A stretch of DNA of 64,000 nt, from contig JBBSBV010000020.1 in the NCBI GenBank assembly GCA_038250905.1, positions 19,562 through 83,561 of the forward strand, in the 5' to 3' direction. A program made the position numbers and the translations under genes. Below, piece by piece: positions 50,623-58,988 of this stretch. The notes beneath the pieces were generated by a model. That model was given only the letters and a program-made list of their open reading frames with translations, had not been told where the DNA came from and did no database searches. Source of the DNA: JAENVU01 sp038250905 (GTDB taxonomy: Bacteria; Actinomycetota; Acidimicrobiia; IMCC26256; JAENVU01). Each line of letters opens with the position of its first letter. Position 1 is the first letter of the stretch.

Positions 50623-52077
50623 TCAGGCCGGGCCGGACAGGCTGGGCACGGGTACTTCGGGGGGATTGTCGATCGGTTCCGCGGCTTCGCCCAGGCGTTG
50701 CCGGCGGGCGTTCAGGAACGCGTAGATCACGAGCCCGGCGAGGATCACCACGAGCGCCTGGTACACGACCTGGTAGCCGGAGGCGAACGTCACCCACATC
50801 GAGAACAGGACGCTCACACCCGCCACGAACAGGTCACGGGCCAGCAGCCAACGCTGCACGCGCCGACGGCGCGAAACGAGGAAGGTGAGCTGCGCGATGG
50901 CCGAGAAGAAGTACGGGATCGCGACCGTGACCACCGTGAGATCCACCAGGTACGTGAACACCGTGAGCCCCGAGCTCGACGTGTAGCGCCAGAGCATGAG
51001 CAACGACGGGAGCGCGGTTCCGACCACGATGCCGAACCAGGCCGTGTCGCGGCGGTCCGTCCAGCCGAACGGCCGGGGGAAGAGGTCGTCGTTCGCCATG
51101 GCCCGCGACGTCTCCGTCACGATCAGCGTCCAACCGTTCAGGGCACCGATCCCGGACACGACGGCCACGCCGGCGATGAACTTCCCGGCCCAGGCGTTGT
51201 GGGAGAAGATGCTCTGGAAGGCGTTGACGAACGGCGATCCCGTGTTCACCAGCGTGTGGTGGGGCACCAACCCCATCACGGCCGCGGTCACCAACACGTA
51301 CAGCAACGCACTCAGTGCCGTGCCGATGAGCGACGCGCGACCCACGTTGGTGCGAGGGTTTCGCACCCGCTTGGCGGTCATCGCGGCGGCTTCGACACCG
51401 ATGAAGGAGAAGAGCGCCACGCCCGCCGCGATTCCGATGCCGCTGTAGAGGCTGCCCCCCGAAGCGTTGAACGCACCGAAATTGCCGGCGTCGATGAAGA
51501 ACCACCCGACCAGACCGACGAACAGCAACGGAACGAACTTCAGGACCACGGTCAGGTTCTGGAACCAGGCCATCTGCCGAACACCGGCCAGGTTGACCGC
51601 CGCGGGCACCCACAACCCGACCAGGGCGATACCCCAGTTGACCATGCCACTCGGGTGGTCGAGGGCGAACAATGCGTCGACGTAGAACACCCATGAGGCG
51701 ACGATCGCCGCGTTACCGGCCCAGGACTGGATCCAGTAGCACCAGCCGACGAGGTAGCCGGCGAAGTCGCCGAACTCGTGACGGGAATACGCGTACAGAC
51801 CGCCGTCGGTGTTCGGAACCCGCCTACTCAGCTGACCGAACAGCACCGCCAGGAGCATCGCACCTCCGGCGATGACTCCCAACACGAGGATCCCCATCGT
51901 GCCGGCACCCGCCAGCACGGCGGGCAGGGTGAACACCCCGGTTCCGACGATGCTGCCCACGACCATGCCCGTCGCCGAGGTGAGACCCAGCGTATGGGCC
52001 TTCGCCTCGTCGCGTCCCGAGCGGGGCTCGTCGGGCGGAGCTACGTGGTCGGGCGGCTGCGTGGTGGTCGTTGCCAT
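50623..52077 (-). CDS. arcD: APC-family amino acid permease (probable arginine/ornithine exchanger)
   Basis: A 484-residue transporter with about twelve helices. TM1 carries the GIVGTGVFTLP-like motif (MVVGSIVGTGVFTLPAVLAG), a substrate-binding break typical of APC proteins. GLYAYSRHEFG and FIGVEAAAMTAKRV are also family marks. Its place as first gene before arcA argues for arginine uptake in exchange for ornithine. The symbol follows that function, not close similarity to Pseudomonas ArcD. ATG 52077 (MATTTTQ) has GGGAGGG upstream; ATG 52119 is in frame. Confidence 0.85.
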   Translation of the reverse strand: MATTTTQPPDHVAPPDEPRSGRDEAKAHTLGLTSATGMVVGSIVGTGVFTLPAVLAGAGTMGILVLGVIAGGAMLLAVLFGQLSRRVPNTDGGLYAYSRHEFGDFAGYLVGWCYWIQSWAGNAAIVASWVFYVDALFALDHPSGMVNWGIALVGLWVPAAVNLAGVRQMAWFQNLTVVLKFVPLLFVGLVGWFFIDAGNFGAFNASGGSLYSGIGIAAGVALFSFIGVEAAAMTAKRVRNPRTNVGRASLIGTALSALLYVLVTAAVMGLVPHHTLVNTGSPFVNAFQSIFSHNAWAGKFIAGVAVVSGIGALNGWTLIVTETSRAMANDDLFPRPFGWTDRRDTAWFGIVVGTALPSLLMLWRYTSSSGLTVFTYLVDLTVVTVAIPYFFSAIAQLTFLVSRRRRVQRWLLARDLFVAGVSVLFSMWVTFASGYQVVYQALVVILAGLVIYAFLNARRQRLGEAAEPIDNPPEVPVPSLSGPA

Positions 52078-52147
52078 CGTGAATCCCTCCCGGACGAGCC
52101 ACGAAACATGGCGTCGCAAATACCATTACGGAGGGCCCAACCCTCAG

Positions 52148-52167
52148 CCAGAGGCCAAGGTCCCGAA
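52148..52167 (-). promoter_or_regulatory. DosR/DevR-like box upstream of the arc operon
   Basis: On the minus strand the site reads TTCGGGACCTTGGCCTCTGG, which matches 13 of 20 positions of the mycobacterial DosR consensus (TTSGGGACTWWAGTCCCSAA), including all eight of the first half. It is centred about 80 bases upstream of the permease start. A second inverted repeat, GAGGG-N5-CCCTC at 52131-52145, lies 20 bases closer. Control by a hypoxia regulator of the DosR type is inferred; no dosR gene is in the window. Confidence 0.4.
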
Positions 52168-52295
52168 CCCTTCCGAACCGAGTGCCGGCCCAGCGGGGCT
52201 GCCGGCGTCCCTGGGCTCGGGAATCGTGGCGTGAGACCGCAGCCGCCCGCGACGCGCCAGTCACCGAGCGGACGGGTCGCGCGGACGCGGAGAGA

Positions 52296-52796
52296 ATGGG
52301 CGCCGTGGCGAACTCTTCAGTGCTCGCGAGAACGTTCGGGCGCCTCGGTGCCCGGGTGCTCCGGGTTCGTACGATCGTGCGCGTTCCTATCTGGATGTAC
52401 CGCGCGCATCTCGGGTCGGTATTCGGGTCGCGGCTTCTCCTGCTGGAGCACCGTGGCCGACGCTCGGGTCTTCCCCGCCTCGTGGTCCTGGAGGTCGTCG
52501 ATCACCCGGCGGAGAATCGCTACGTCGTGGCCTCGGGATTCGGAGAGCAGAGCCAATGGCTGCGCAACGTCGCCGCGGACCCTCACGTGCGGGTCTCGGT
52601 CGGACGCCGTCGGCTCGTGCCGGCGACAGCCCACCGACTGAGCCCGGATGCCGGCGCGGCCGCGCTTGCGGCGTACGCGCGTCGCCACCGCTTTGCCTGG
52701 GCCGCATTGCGGCCCGTCTTCGAGGAGACGCTGGGTGCTCCGGTCGGTCAGCTTCCACTTGTCTCGCTCGGTCTTGCATCAGACGAGGAGCGCTGA
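52296..52796 (+). CDS. Ddn-like deazaflavin (F420)-dependent nitroreductase-family protein
   Basis: A 166-residue protein of the Ddn/DUF385 family (LLLLEHRGRRSGLPRLVVLE, YVVASGFGEQSQWLRNVAADP, and VSVGRRRL). The fold is the split barrel that binds F420H2. Members reduce quinones and nitro compounds at the membrane. A basic N-terminal helix fits membrane attachment. ATG 52296 or GTG 52305 could be the start. It is divergent from the arc operon and shares the 218-base intergenic region with the DosR-like box, so it could be co-controlled. Confidence 0.8.
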   Translation: MGAVANSSVLARTFGRLGARVLRVRTIVRVPIWMYRAHLGSVFGSRLLLLEHRGRRSGLPRLVVLEVVDHPAENRYVVASGFGEQSQWLRNVAADPHVRVSVGRRRLVPATAHRLSPDAGAAALAAYARRHRFAWAALRPVFEETLGAPVGQLPLVSLGLASDEER

Positions 52797-53054
52797 ACTC
52801 CCTACGCGGCCGGCTTCGAACCGCCCGAGCATCCCATGAGCGCGACCGAGACGATCGCACCTCGCGGCGATCGATCATCCGCGCATCCTCACGCCGAGAA
52901 TCGCCAACGGTTCTCCCGCGACGACATCGGAACGACCGTCCCGCGAGTTTTGGACAAGCCTTTGCCAATGCGTCGCGCCCAACTGTGATAACCCTCGGTG
53001 TGCGTCGGTGGCTTCCGGGTTCGGCGCCCCCATCGTCGACACCCGAGGAGCACC

Positions 53055-53639
53055 ATGACGTCGAACCGTCTGCCCACCCGATTCCGCATTCGTGCCATCG
53101 TCCCTGCGCTTGCACTGGTAGTCAGCGTCGCCGCCTGCTCGAGCGGAAGCAGCGGGACCAAGACCTCGAGTAACACCGACACAACGGGTTCGACGAGCAG
53201 TCCCACGTCGATCACCGGTGGTACGAAGACGAAGCCATGGACCGGCGACCCGTGCTCGCTGCTCACCGCGGCGGACCTCTCCGCATTGAGCGTCACCTGG
53301 GATCTCGCCTCGGCTGATTCGATCGGGACCGCCGGATTCAGCCCCAAGTGCGAGTTCCAGCTCCAGGGCAGCGGTGCCAACAACGGGACCCAAGCGGCGG
53401 TCCACGTCAGCGTCGACGCGCGAGACGACTACGAGATGAGCAAGAGCCTGTTCAAAGGCACGAAGGTTTCCGGGATCGGGTCGGCGGCGTGGCGCGGCAA
53501 TCGCGATGGACAGGCCAACGACACGATCGGCGTCCAGCTCGCCAGTGTGAGCTTCACCGTCGATGCAACGTCCGAGCTCGGCAATAACCAGGGCGACCTC
53601 GTCGCGCTGGCCAAGGCGGTCGCGACCCACTTGGGCTGA
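53055..53639 (+). CDS. DUF3558-like lipoprotein
   Basis: A 194-residue lipoprotein. The signal peptide ends in lipobox VAAC (Cys about 30) and is followed by a Ser/Thr/Gly linker (residues about 31-60) and a domain starting DPCSLLTAADLSAL, the pattern of DUF3558 found in mycobacterial lipoproteins. Two further Cys may form a disulfide. ATG 53055 has GAGGAG at 53045-53050. The function is unknown and it is expected on the outer face of the membrane. About 258 bases upstream show no supportable gene. Confidence 0.8.
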   Translation: MTSNRLPTRFRIRAIVPALALVVSVAACSSGSSGTKTSSNTDTTGSTSSPTSITGGTKTKPWTGDPCSLLTAADLSALSVTWDLASADSIGTAGFSPKCEFQLQGSGANNGTQAAVHVSVDARDDYEMSKSLFKGTKVSGIGSAAWRGNRDGQANDTIGVQLASVSFTVDATSELGNNQGDLVALAKAVATHLG

Positions 53640-53716
53640 GCGCGCGAGCCCTCGTCACAACGCATCGCGTCGAGTACCCGACAACCCACCGTCGGCTTGC
53701 GGTTTCCCCGAGCGAC

Positions 53717-54985
53717 TCATGCCGATTCCCAGCGGGCGAGTTCGGTACGGAGCCATCCGTGCTCCCAGAAGCTCTCGTCGCCGCCGTGGTCGAGCAGGTG
53801 ACGGTGTGCACCGGCCATCACCGCAGCCAGACGCGGGTCGGCCGGGGTCACCGCGGCGACCGCTTCGCCGAGCTTGATCGCCAGTGGCGCGTCACCACGG
53901 TGAAGCGCGGCCTCGGCCCGGTCGAGTGCCGACGGGGTCCCGGCGACCTCCACGAGCTCCGCGAGTGCGGCCGCCGTGCTGTCCGGGTACAGCTCGGTCG
54001 TCGAGTGCAGGCGGAACCAGCCGACGTACTCCTCCCAGAACGTGCGAACCGCCCAGCTGACCTTGCCGTAGCCCTGGCCGACGCGTAGCTCGGGCGGCAA
54101 CGTGATCTCGCGCATGAGCGTCCACACGTCGGTGCCGGCGTTGAAGCCCTCGAGCGCGCGGTCGTGCACGTAGGTCACCGCATCGTGGAGGCGCTCCAGC
54201 GACCCTTCGATGAGATCGGCGCCGACGATCGGATCGTGCCGGCCAGTGACGAGCACCTCGGGTCGGAGATCACGTACCATTTGGTTGGTCGCGAGCTGCG
54301 GCCCGACGAAGCGGTACTTGTCGCCGCGGATCGTGTTGACGTTCGGGAAATGCGGGAACAGGGGACCGAACAGGTTGCTCACCAGCGCGACCCGATGCTC
54401 GGGTAGCCACACGACACAACAGTCGGTCGTCTCCCCCACGGCGGCGAGCAACTCGACGCGCAGCCCGTTGACGGTCATCGCAAGGCGCGTGTCGAAGGTG
54501 ACGTCGGGCGTCGGCTCGGCCTGGGCCATCGAGACGCCGGGGTTCTGTCGGTGGATGCGTTTCGCGTCGGTGCCCAGCATGTCGAACCAGATGCCGGCGG
54601 TGCGCATGCGCAGACCCTGGATGCGCTTGTCGTCGGCCTGGCACGCGGGGTTGTTCGCCTGGGCGACGTACCGGGTGCCGGGCGCCTTGAACAGGTCGAC
54701 GCCACCCACGTGGTCGACATGCGCCTGCGTCGTGACGATCAGGTGGGTCGGGCCGGGCCGCACTGCGTCGAACAGGCGCTTGTGGTGGGGCGCCTCGAAC
54801 CCCATCCCGGTGTTCACGATGATGCGACCGGAGTCGGTGAGCACGAGGTACGCGGCGGTCGTCCCACCCGAGCGGTACACGAGCCCGTCGACGATGGGAT
54901 GCGCCGCGTCGTCGTAGGTGGGCGTGAGCAGCTCACGGCCGGGACGGGTGTCGATCAGTTCGTCGACCTGTTGCCGGATGTTCAC
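53717..54985 (-). CDS. Metallo-beta-lactamase-fold hydrolase (alkylsulfatase-like) with altered metal site
   Basis: A 422-residue protein. The N-terminal MBL domain (residues about 40-270) is followed by a helical domain (about 280-400) resembling the dimerisation domain of SdsA1/BDS1 alkylsulfatases. The first metal motif, normally T-H-x-H-x-D-H, reads TTQAHVDHVGG, so the first His ligand is Gln. CGxx-type ligands later (GETTDCCVVWLP) also differ from the usual His. It may bind one metal or act on a different bond. GTG 54985 overlaps the sulfotransferase stop (GTGA). It is the last gene of a four-gene operon. Confidence 0.72.
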   Translation of the reverse strand: MNIRQQVDELIDTRPGRELLTPTYDDAAHPIVDGLVYRSGGTTAAYLVLTDSGRIIVNTGMGFEAPHHKRLFDAVRPGPTHLIVTTQAHVDHVGGVDLFKAPGTRYVAQANNPACQADDKRIQGLRMRTAGIWFDMLGTDAKRIHRQNPGVSMAQAEPTPDVTFDTRLAMTVNGLRVELLAAVGETTDCCVVWLPEHRVALVSNLFGPLFPHFPNVNTIRGDKYRFVGPQLATNQMVRDLRPEVLVTGRHDPIVGADLIEGSLERLHDAVTYVHDRALEGFNAGTDVWTLMREITLPPELRVGQGYGKVSWAVRTFWEEYVGWFRLHSTTELYPDSTAAALAELVEVAGTPSALDRAEAALHRGDAPLAIKLGEAVAAVTPADPRLAAVMAGAHRHLLDHGGDESFWEHGWLRTELARWESA

Positions 54986-56241
54986 GTGACCTCGATTCGG
55001 ACGGGAAAACGGTCGAGGTACGCGCCAAAGCGGGCGCGCACCTCCTCGGGGGTGACGTCGAAGTCGCGACGCAGGTCGTAGACCACCTGGCCGCCGCGAC
55101 TGCGCGGGTGCGCCTCCTGGTACGCCGCAACCTCCGCACGCGCGGCGTCGGTCAGCTCCATCCCCGCGACCTCGTAGACGCGTGCGAGCGTGCCGAGCTC
55201 GTCGGCCATGTACTCGTGGAAGACGACGTCGGTGGTGCGCTCGGCCGGGAGCAGGCCGCGGTCGCGCAACGACGCGTCGAGCAGGAGGCCCACGCGCTCG
55301 GTCCAGTAGTCGCGGTACCAGTCGGGACGGGGGGTGCGGTACGCGGTGCGCGCGCCGTAGGTGAGCATCGTGATCGTCGACTGCACCACCGCGACCGGGT
55401 CGCGGTGGGTCACGACGATCGTCGCGTCGGGGAACGTCGTGAGGAGCGGACCGATCTGCTCCAGGTGCTGGGGCGATTTGAGCACCCATCGATCGCGGCC
55501 GTCGTCGTTGCGGTACCACTGCAGCATCTGCAGTACTTGTTTCATGTAGGCATAGTGCGGCGTCTGGTCGTGGGCGAGGTAGTGGTCGCGCCACCGAGGC
55601 GCGCGGTTCACCCACTCGGGGTTGTAGCTCGAGAAGTCGGCGTTCTGGAGCTCGATCTCCTCGTGCACGTGGTCGGGTTCCATCGGGTGCATCGCGGCGA
55701 CCAACGGTGCGCCCGACTGCATCGCCTCCCACGCCTGCTGGCAGCGGGTCCACCGCGGGTCGACGCCGTCGACCGGCTCCTCGCGCGGGTCGGGCACCGG
55801 CTCGTAGGACTCCCACAAGGGCATGGAGCGCAGGCGCGTGTCGGCCGCGAGCAGGTTGACGAGATGCGTCGTCCCCGACCGGGGCAGGCCGATGACGATG
55901 AGTGGCGCCACGATCTCGACGTCGAGGATCTCGGGGTGTCGCGTGAGCAGGTCGTGGATCCGCAGCCGGTTCGCCGCGTACCGCAGGCAGTCGTTGAACA
56001 TCAGCAGGCGGCCGAGACCGGTGCGCTCCGGATCGGCGTCCATCTCGTCGAGCTGCACACCGAGACGTTCGCGGAAGTCGTCCGGGCCGAAGTCGGTGAG
56101 GCCGGTGCGGGCCACCGCCGCGTCACACACGGCGGCGACGGTGAGTTCGGTGTGCTTGCGCTCGCCGTACTCCAGCCCCATCCGCTGGAGGCCGTTGAGG
56201 ACCGGCGCCGCAAGGTCGTCGATGCGGATCTCGTCGCTCAT
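54982..56241 (-). CDS. PAPS-dependent sulfotransferase-family protein
   Basis: A 419-residue protein of the sulfotransferase_3 type common in actinobacteria. The phosphosulfate-binding loop is IGLPRSGTTHLVNLLA (residues about 115-130). The 3'-phosphate motif region is VVTHRDPVAVVQS, and WVLKSPQHLEQI lies between. It should transfer sulfate from PAPS to a hydroxyl acceptor. ATG 56241 (MSDEIRI) has GGTGAGA upstream; the longer frame starts inside the SDR gene. It is 7 bases after the SDR stop and overlaps the MBL hydrolase start by 4 bases. Confidence 0.85.
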   Translation of the reverse strand: MSDEIRIDDLAAPVLNGLQRMGLEYGERKHTELTVAAVCDAAVARTGLTDFGPDDFRERLGVQLDEMDADPERTGLGRLLMFNDCLRYAANRLRIHDLLTRHPEILDVEIVAPLIVIGLPRSGTTHLVNLLAADTRLRSMPLWESYEPVPDPREEPVDGVDPRWTRCQQAWEAMQSGAPLVAAMHPMEPDHVHEEIELQNADFSSYNPEWVNRAPRWRDHYLAHDQTPHYAYMKQVLQMLQWYRNDDGRDRWVLKSPQHLEQIGPLLTTFPDATIVVTHRDPVAVVQSTITMLTYGARTAYRTPRPDWYRDYWTERVGLLLDASLRDRGLLPAERTTDVVFHEYMADELGTLARVYEVAGMELTDAARAEVAAYQEAHPRSRGGQVVYDLRRDFDVTPEEVRARFGAYLDRFPVRIEVT

Positions 56242-56248
56242 CGGGTTC

Positions 56249-56995
56249 TCACCGGGCGAGGTACCCGCCGTCGACGGCGAGCACCGAGCCGGTGGTGAAG
56301 GCGGACACATCGCAGCAGAGGAACAGCACCGCGGCCGCGACCTCCGCGGGTGTGCCCATGCGCTGAATGACCGCCTTGTCGAGTTCGCCGGCGAGCATTT
56401 CGGGGAAGGACTTCATCGGCGCGGTCATGCGCGTGTCGATCACGCCCGGCGCGACCGCGTTCACGCGGATGCCGTCACCCGCCCAGTGCACCGCGAGGTT
56501 GCGGGTGAGCGCGAGCAGCGCGGCCTTCGCCGCGGAATAGCCGGGCACGATCGTCGTGGAGCGGAACGCGGTCATCGACACGAGATTCACGACGCTCGCG
56601 CCGCCGGCCATCCCGCTCGCGGCGAGTGCGGCCCGGACGCGGGTGGTGAGCCGCATGGCACCCTCGACGTTGAGCGCGAGCGCGGCCACGAAGCCGTCGG
56701 GGTCCCACTCGTCGCCGGCCGCGAACGTGGCGCCCGCGTTGTTGACGAGCACGTCGAGCCGGTCGAGCGATGCAGCAAGGGCGTCGACCGCCGCGGTGTC
56801 GCGCAGCTCGAGTTGGCGGTAGGTGAAGCCGGACAGGTCGTCGTCGTAGCCGGCCGCGGTCGCCCGGGTACCGGTGATCGTCACCGTCGCGCCGGCGGCC
56901 GCGAATGCACTCGCGACTCCGAAGCCGATTCCGCTGGTCCCGCCGGTCACGAGCACCGCGGCGTCGGTGAAGTCGTACGTGAGGGCATTGTTCAC
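56249..56995 (-). CDS. Short-chain dehydrogenase/reductase
   Basis: A 248-residue classical SDR. The cofactor motif is VLVTGGTSGIGFG (residues about 14-26), with NNAG (about 90-93), the catalytic Ser in VNLVSMTAF and the Tyr-Lys pair in YSAAKAALLAL. The C-terminal LAVDGGYLA is typical. It oxidises or reduces a hydroxyl/keto group with NAD(P). GTG 56995 overlaps the stop of the upstream dehydrogenase (GTGA). The operon pairs two dehydrogenases with a sulfotransferase and a sulfatase-like hydrolase. Confidence 0.9.
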   Translation of the reverse strand: MNNALTYDFTDAAVLVTGGTSGIGFGVASAFAAAGATVTITGTRATAAGYDDDLSGFTYRQLELRDTAAVDALAASLDRLDVLVNNAGATFAAGDEWDPDGFVAALALNVEGAMRLTTRVRAALAASGMAGGASVVNLVSMTAFRSTTIVPGYSAAKAALLALTRNLAVHWAGDGIRVNAVAPGVIDTRMTAPMKSFPEMLAGELDKAVIQRMGTPAEVAAAVLFLCCDVSAFTTGSVLAVDGGYLAR

Positions 56996-57999
56996 CGCGC
57001 GTCCTCCATCGTGATCATCACCTTCCCGCAGTCCTTCGAGCCTTCGAGCACTTCCAGTCCCTCACCGAACTCTTCGAGCGGCAGCGTGTGGGTGATCAGG
57101 AACGACAGGTCTCGGCGCTCGAGCAACTCGACCGCATCCTCGAACCGGTCCGGGTACTCCATCGACCCCCGGATCGTGAACTCCTTCATCAGCACGTTGA
57201 CGTAGCTCGTCGGCACCGGTCGGTAGTGCAGCGCGACGATCACCAGTCGTCCCCCGAACCGTCCATGCTGCAGCACGTCGCCGATCACCCGGTCGGCCCC
57301 CGACGCCTCGATGAACACGTCGGTTGCCGGCGTCGGCCCGAACATGTTCGGCGCCGTGCCGTGGATCCGCGCCAGCTCGGCCCACACGTCGACCTCGGTC
57401 GGGTCGAGGACGTGGGCGGCACCGACCTGTTTCGCCAGGTCCCGACGGGTCGGGCTGAGGTCGATCGCAACCACGTCGTCGATACCTCGATCGGCGAGGG
57501 TCGCCAGCGCCATAAGCCCGATCGGCCCGCACCCGAACACCGCCACGCGGTCGCCCGGCTTCGCCTCGGACTGGTTCACCGACTGCATACCGACCGCGAG
57601 CGGCTCGGCCAACGCCGCCGTGGTGAGCGCCATGCCGGGGGGAACGCGGAAGAGCCGGCGGCCGCTCGCCGCTTCGGGCACGTGCAGCAGCGGGGTGAGA
57701 CCACCTTGGTTGCCGCCGGTGCCCATCGTGCCGGACCCGAGATCGGACGGGCACACGATCACGCGGTCACCAACGCCGATGCCATCGACCTCGCCGCCCA
57801 CCCAATCGACGACGCCGGCCATCTCGTGGCCGAGCGGGATCGGATGCCCCGGGATCAGGCCCATGTGCACGTAGGACACGTCGGTGCCACAGATGCCACA
57901 GGCCGCGACGCGGACCACGGCATCGCGGGGCCCGGGCGCGGGGTCGGGGATCTCGTCGAGGCGCCAGTCGTTCGCGCCGTGCAGCATGATCTGCTTCAT
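56992..57999 (-). CDS. Zinc-binding medium-chain dehydrogenase
   Basis: A 335-residue MDR protein. The catalytic zinc ligands are in AACGICGTDVSYVH and LGHEMAG, and the Rossmann motif is VAVFGCGPIGLMAL. The four-Cys structural zinc lobe is absent: that region reads VIVCPSDLGSGTMGTGGNQGG. The subgroup resembles threonine/sorbitol-type dehydrogenases acting on secondary alcohols. It is the first gene of the minus-strand operon, divergent from the PhyH gene 119 bases away. Confidence 0.85.
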   Translation of the reverse strand: MKQIMLHGANDWRLDEIPDPAPGPRDAVVRVAACGICGTDVSYVHMGLIPGHPIPLGHEMAGVVDWVGGEVDGIGVGDRVIVCPSDLGSGTMGTGGNQGGLTPLLHVPEAASGRRLFRVPPGMALTTAALAEPLAVGMQSVNQSEAKPGDRVAVFGCGPIGLMALATLADRGIDDVVAIDLSPTRRDLAKQVGAAHVLDPTEVDVWAELARIHGTAPNMFGPTPATDVFIEASGADRVIGDVLQHGRFGGRLVIVALHYRPVPTSYVNVLMKEFTIRGSMEYPDRFEDAVELLERRDLSFLITHTLPLEEFGEGLEVLEGSKDCGKVMITMEDAR

Positions 58000-58118
58000 C
58001 GGTGGGTGACCTCACTCAAAATCGAATGTGTAGCCGACGCGGTCGAGGCTCGCCCGCCCGGTCCAGCCGTCCGACCACCGGCCGGCCCGGAGGGATTGCC
58101 GATCTAGGCTCACCGCCC

Positions 58119-58940
58119 ATGCGGCGTGAAGCCATCGACGCCGACGCGGTCCACCGGTTCGCCACCGACGGCGTGGTGTGGCTCCGGGGCGCGCTCGATC
58201 CCGACGAGGTCGCAGCAATGGCCGAGCCCGTCGAGCGGGCGTTGCGCGGCCCCGAGACCGCGGACCTCGGTGCGCTGACCGGCCGCGCGGGCGCGCCGGC
58301 CTTCGCGGCCGGCGTCGACCATTGGCGCACCGACCCCGACTTCGACCGGTTCGCGCGGCATTCGAGCCTGCCCGAAATCGCGGCGGCGCTGCTGGGGAGC
58401 ACGCGGGTGTGGCTCTACGAGGACAGTGTGCTCGTGAAGGAACCGGGCGCACCCTTCGCCACCGAGTTCCACACCGACGCCGGCTACTTCCACGTCGCCG
58501 GCACGCAGGCGTGCACGTTCTGGGTGTCGCTCGATCCGGCCGACGCCGAGACCGGCGCGGTGCAGTACGTGCGGGGTTCGCACCGGTGGGACGAGGACTT
58601 CCGACCCAACCTGTTCTCGGTCCCCGACCCGATCCCGGGGACCGAAGGCTCCGTCGTGCCGGACGTGCTCGGGGACCCCCGGCTCGCGGTGCGGCTCGTG
58701 ACCTTCGAGGTCGAACCGGGCGATGTGGTGGTGCACCACTACCGCACGATGCACGGGGCTCCCGCGAACACGTCGGTCACCCGGCGTCGGCGCGCCATCT
58801 CGGTCCGCTACTGCGGCGACGACATCCGCTACCGCCTCCGCCCCGGCGTCCCCCGGAAGCCGCACCACGACCTGGTGCACGACGGCGATGAGCTCGGCGG
58901 CCAGGACTGCCCGCAGGTCTGGCCACCGCCGACTCCCTGA
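58119..58940 (+). CDS. Phytanoyl-CoA dioxygenase (PhyH)-family Fe(II)/2-oxoglutarate oxygenase
   Basis: A 273-residue dioxygenase. The iron-binding facial triad is the His and Asp of EFHTDAGYF (residues about 118-126) and the distal His in YRTMHGAPANTS (about 210). The Arg in RRRRAISVRY would hold 2-oxoglutarate. It hydroxylates an unknown, probably lipid-like, substrate. No ribosome-binding site is seen, but TAGGCT lies 8 bases before the ATG, fitting a leaderless transcript. It is divergent from the dehydrogenase operon and converges with an LLM-class enzyme. Confidence 0.87.
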   Translation: MRREAIDADAVHRFATDGVVWLRGALDPDEVAAMAEPVERALRGPETADLGALTGRAGAPAFAAGVDHWRTDPDFDRFARHSSLPEIAAALLGSTRVWLYEDSVLVKEPGAPFATEFHTDAGYFHVAGTQACTFWVSLDPADAETGAVQYVRGSHRWDEDFRPNLFSVPDPIPGTEGSVVPDVLGDPRLAVRLVTFEVEPGDVVVHHYRTMHGAPANTSVTRRRRAISVRYCGDDIRYRLRPGVPRKPHHDLVHDGDELGGQDCPQVWPPPTP

Positions 58941-58988
58941 CCCCGATCGCCGGGCGTCACCGAGCCGAGGCGCAGCCACCCGGTCGGA

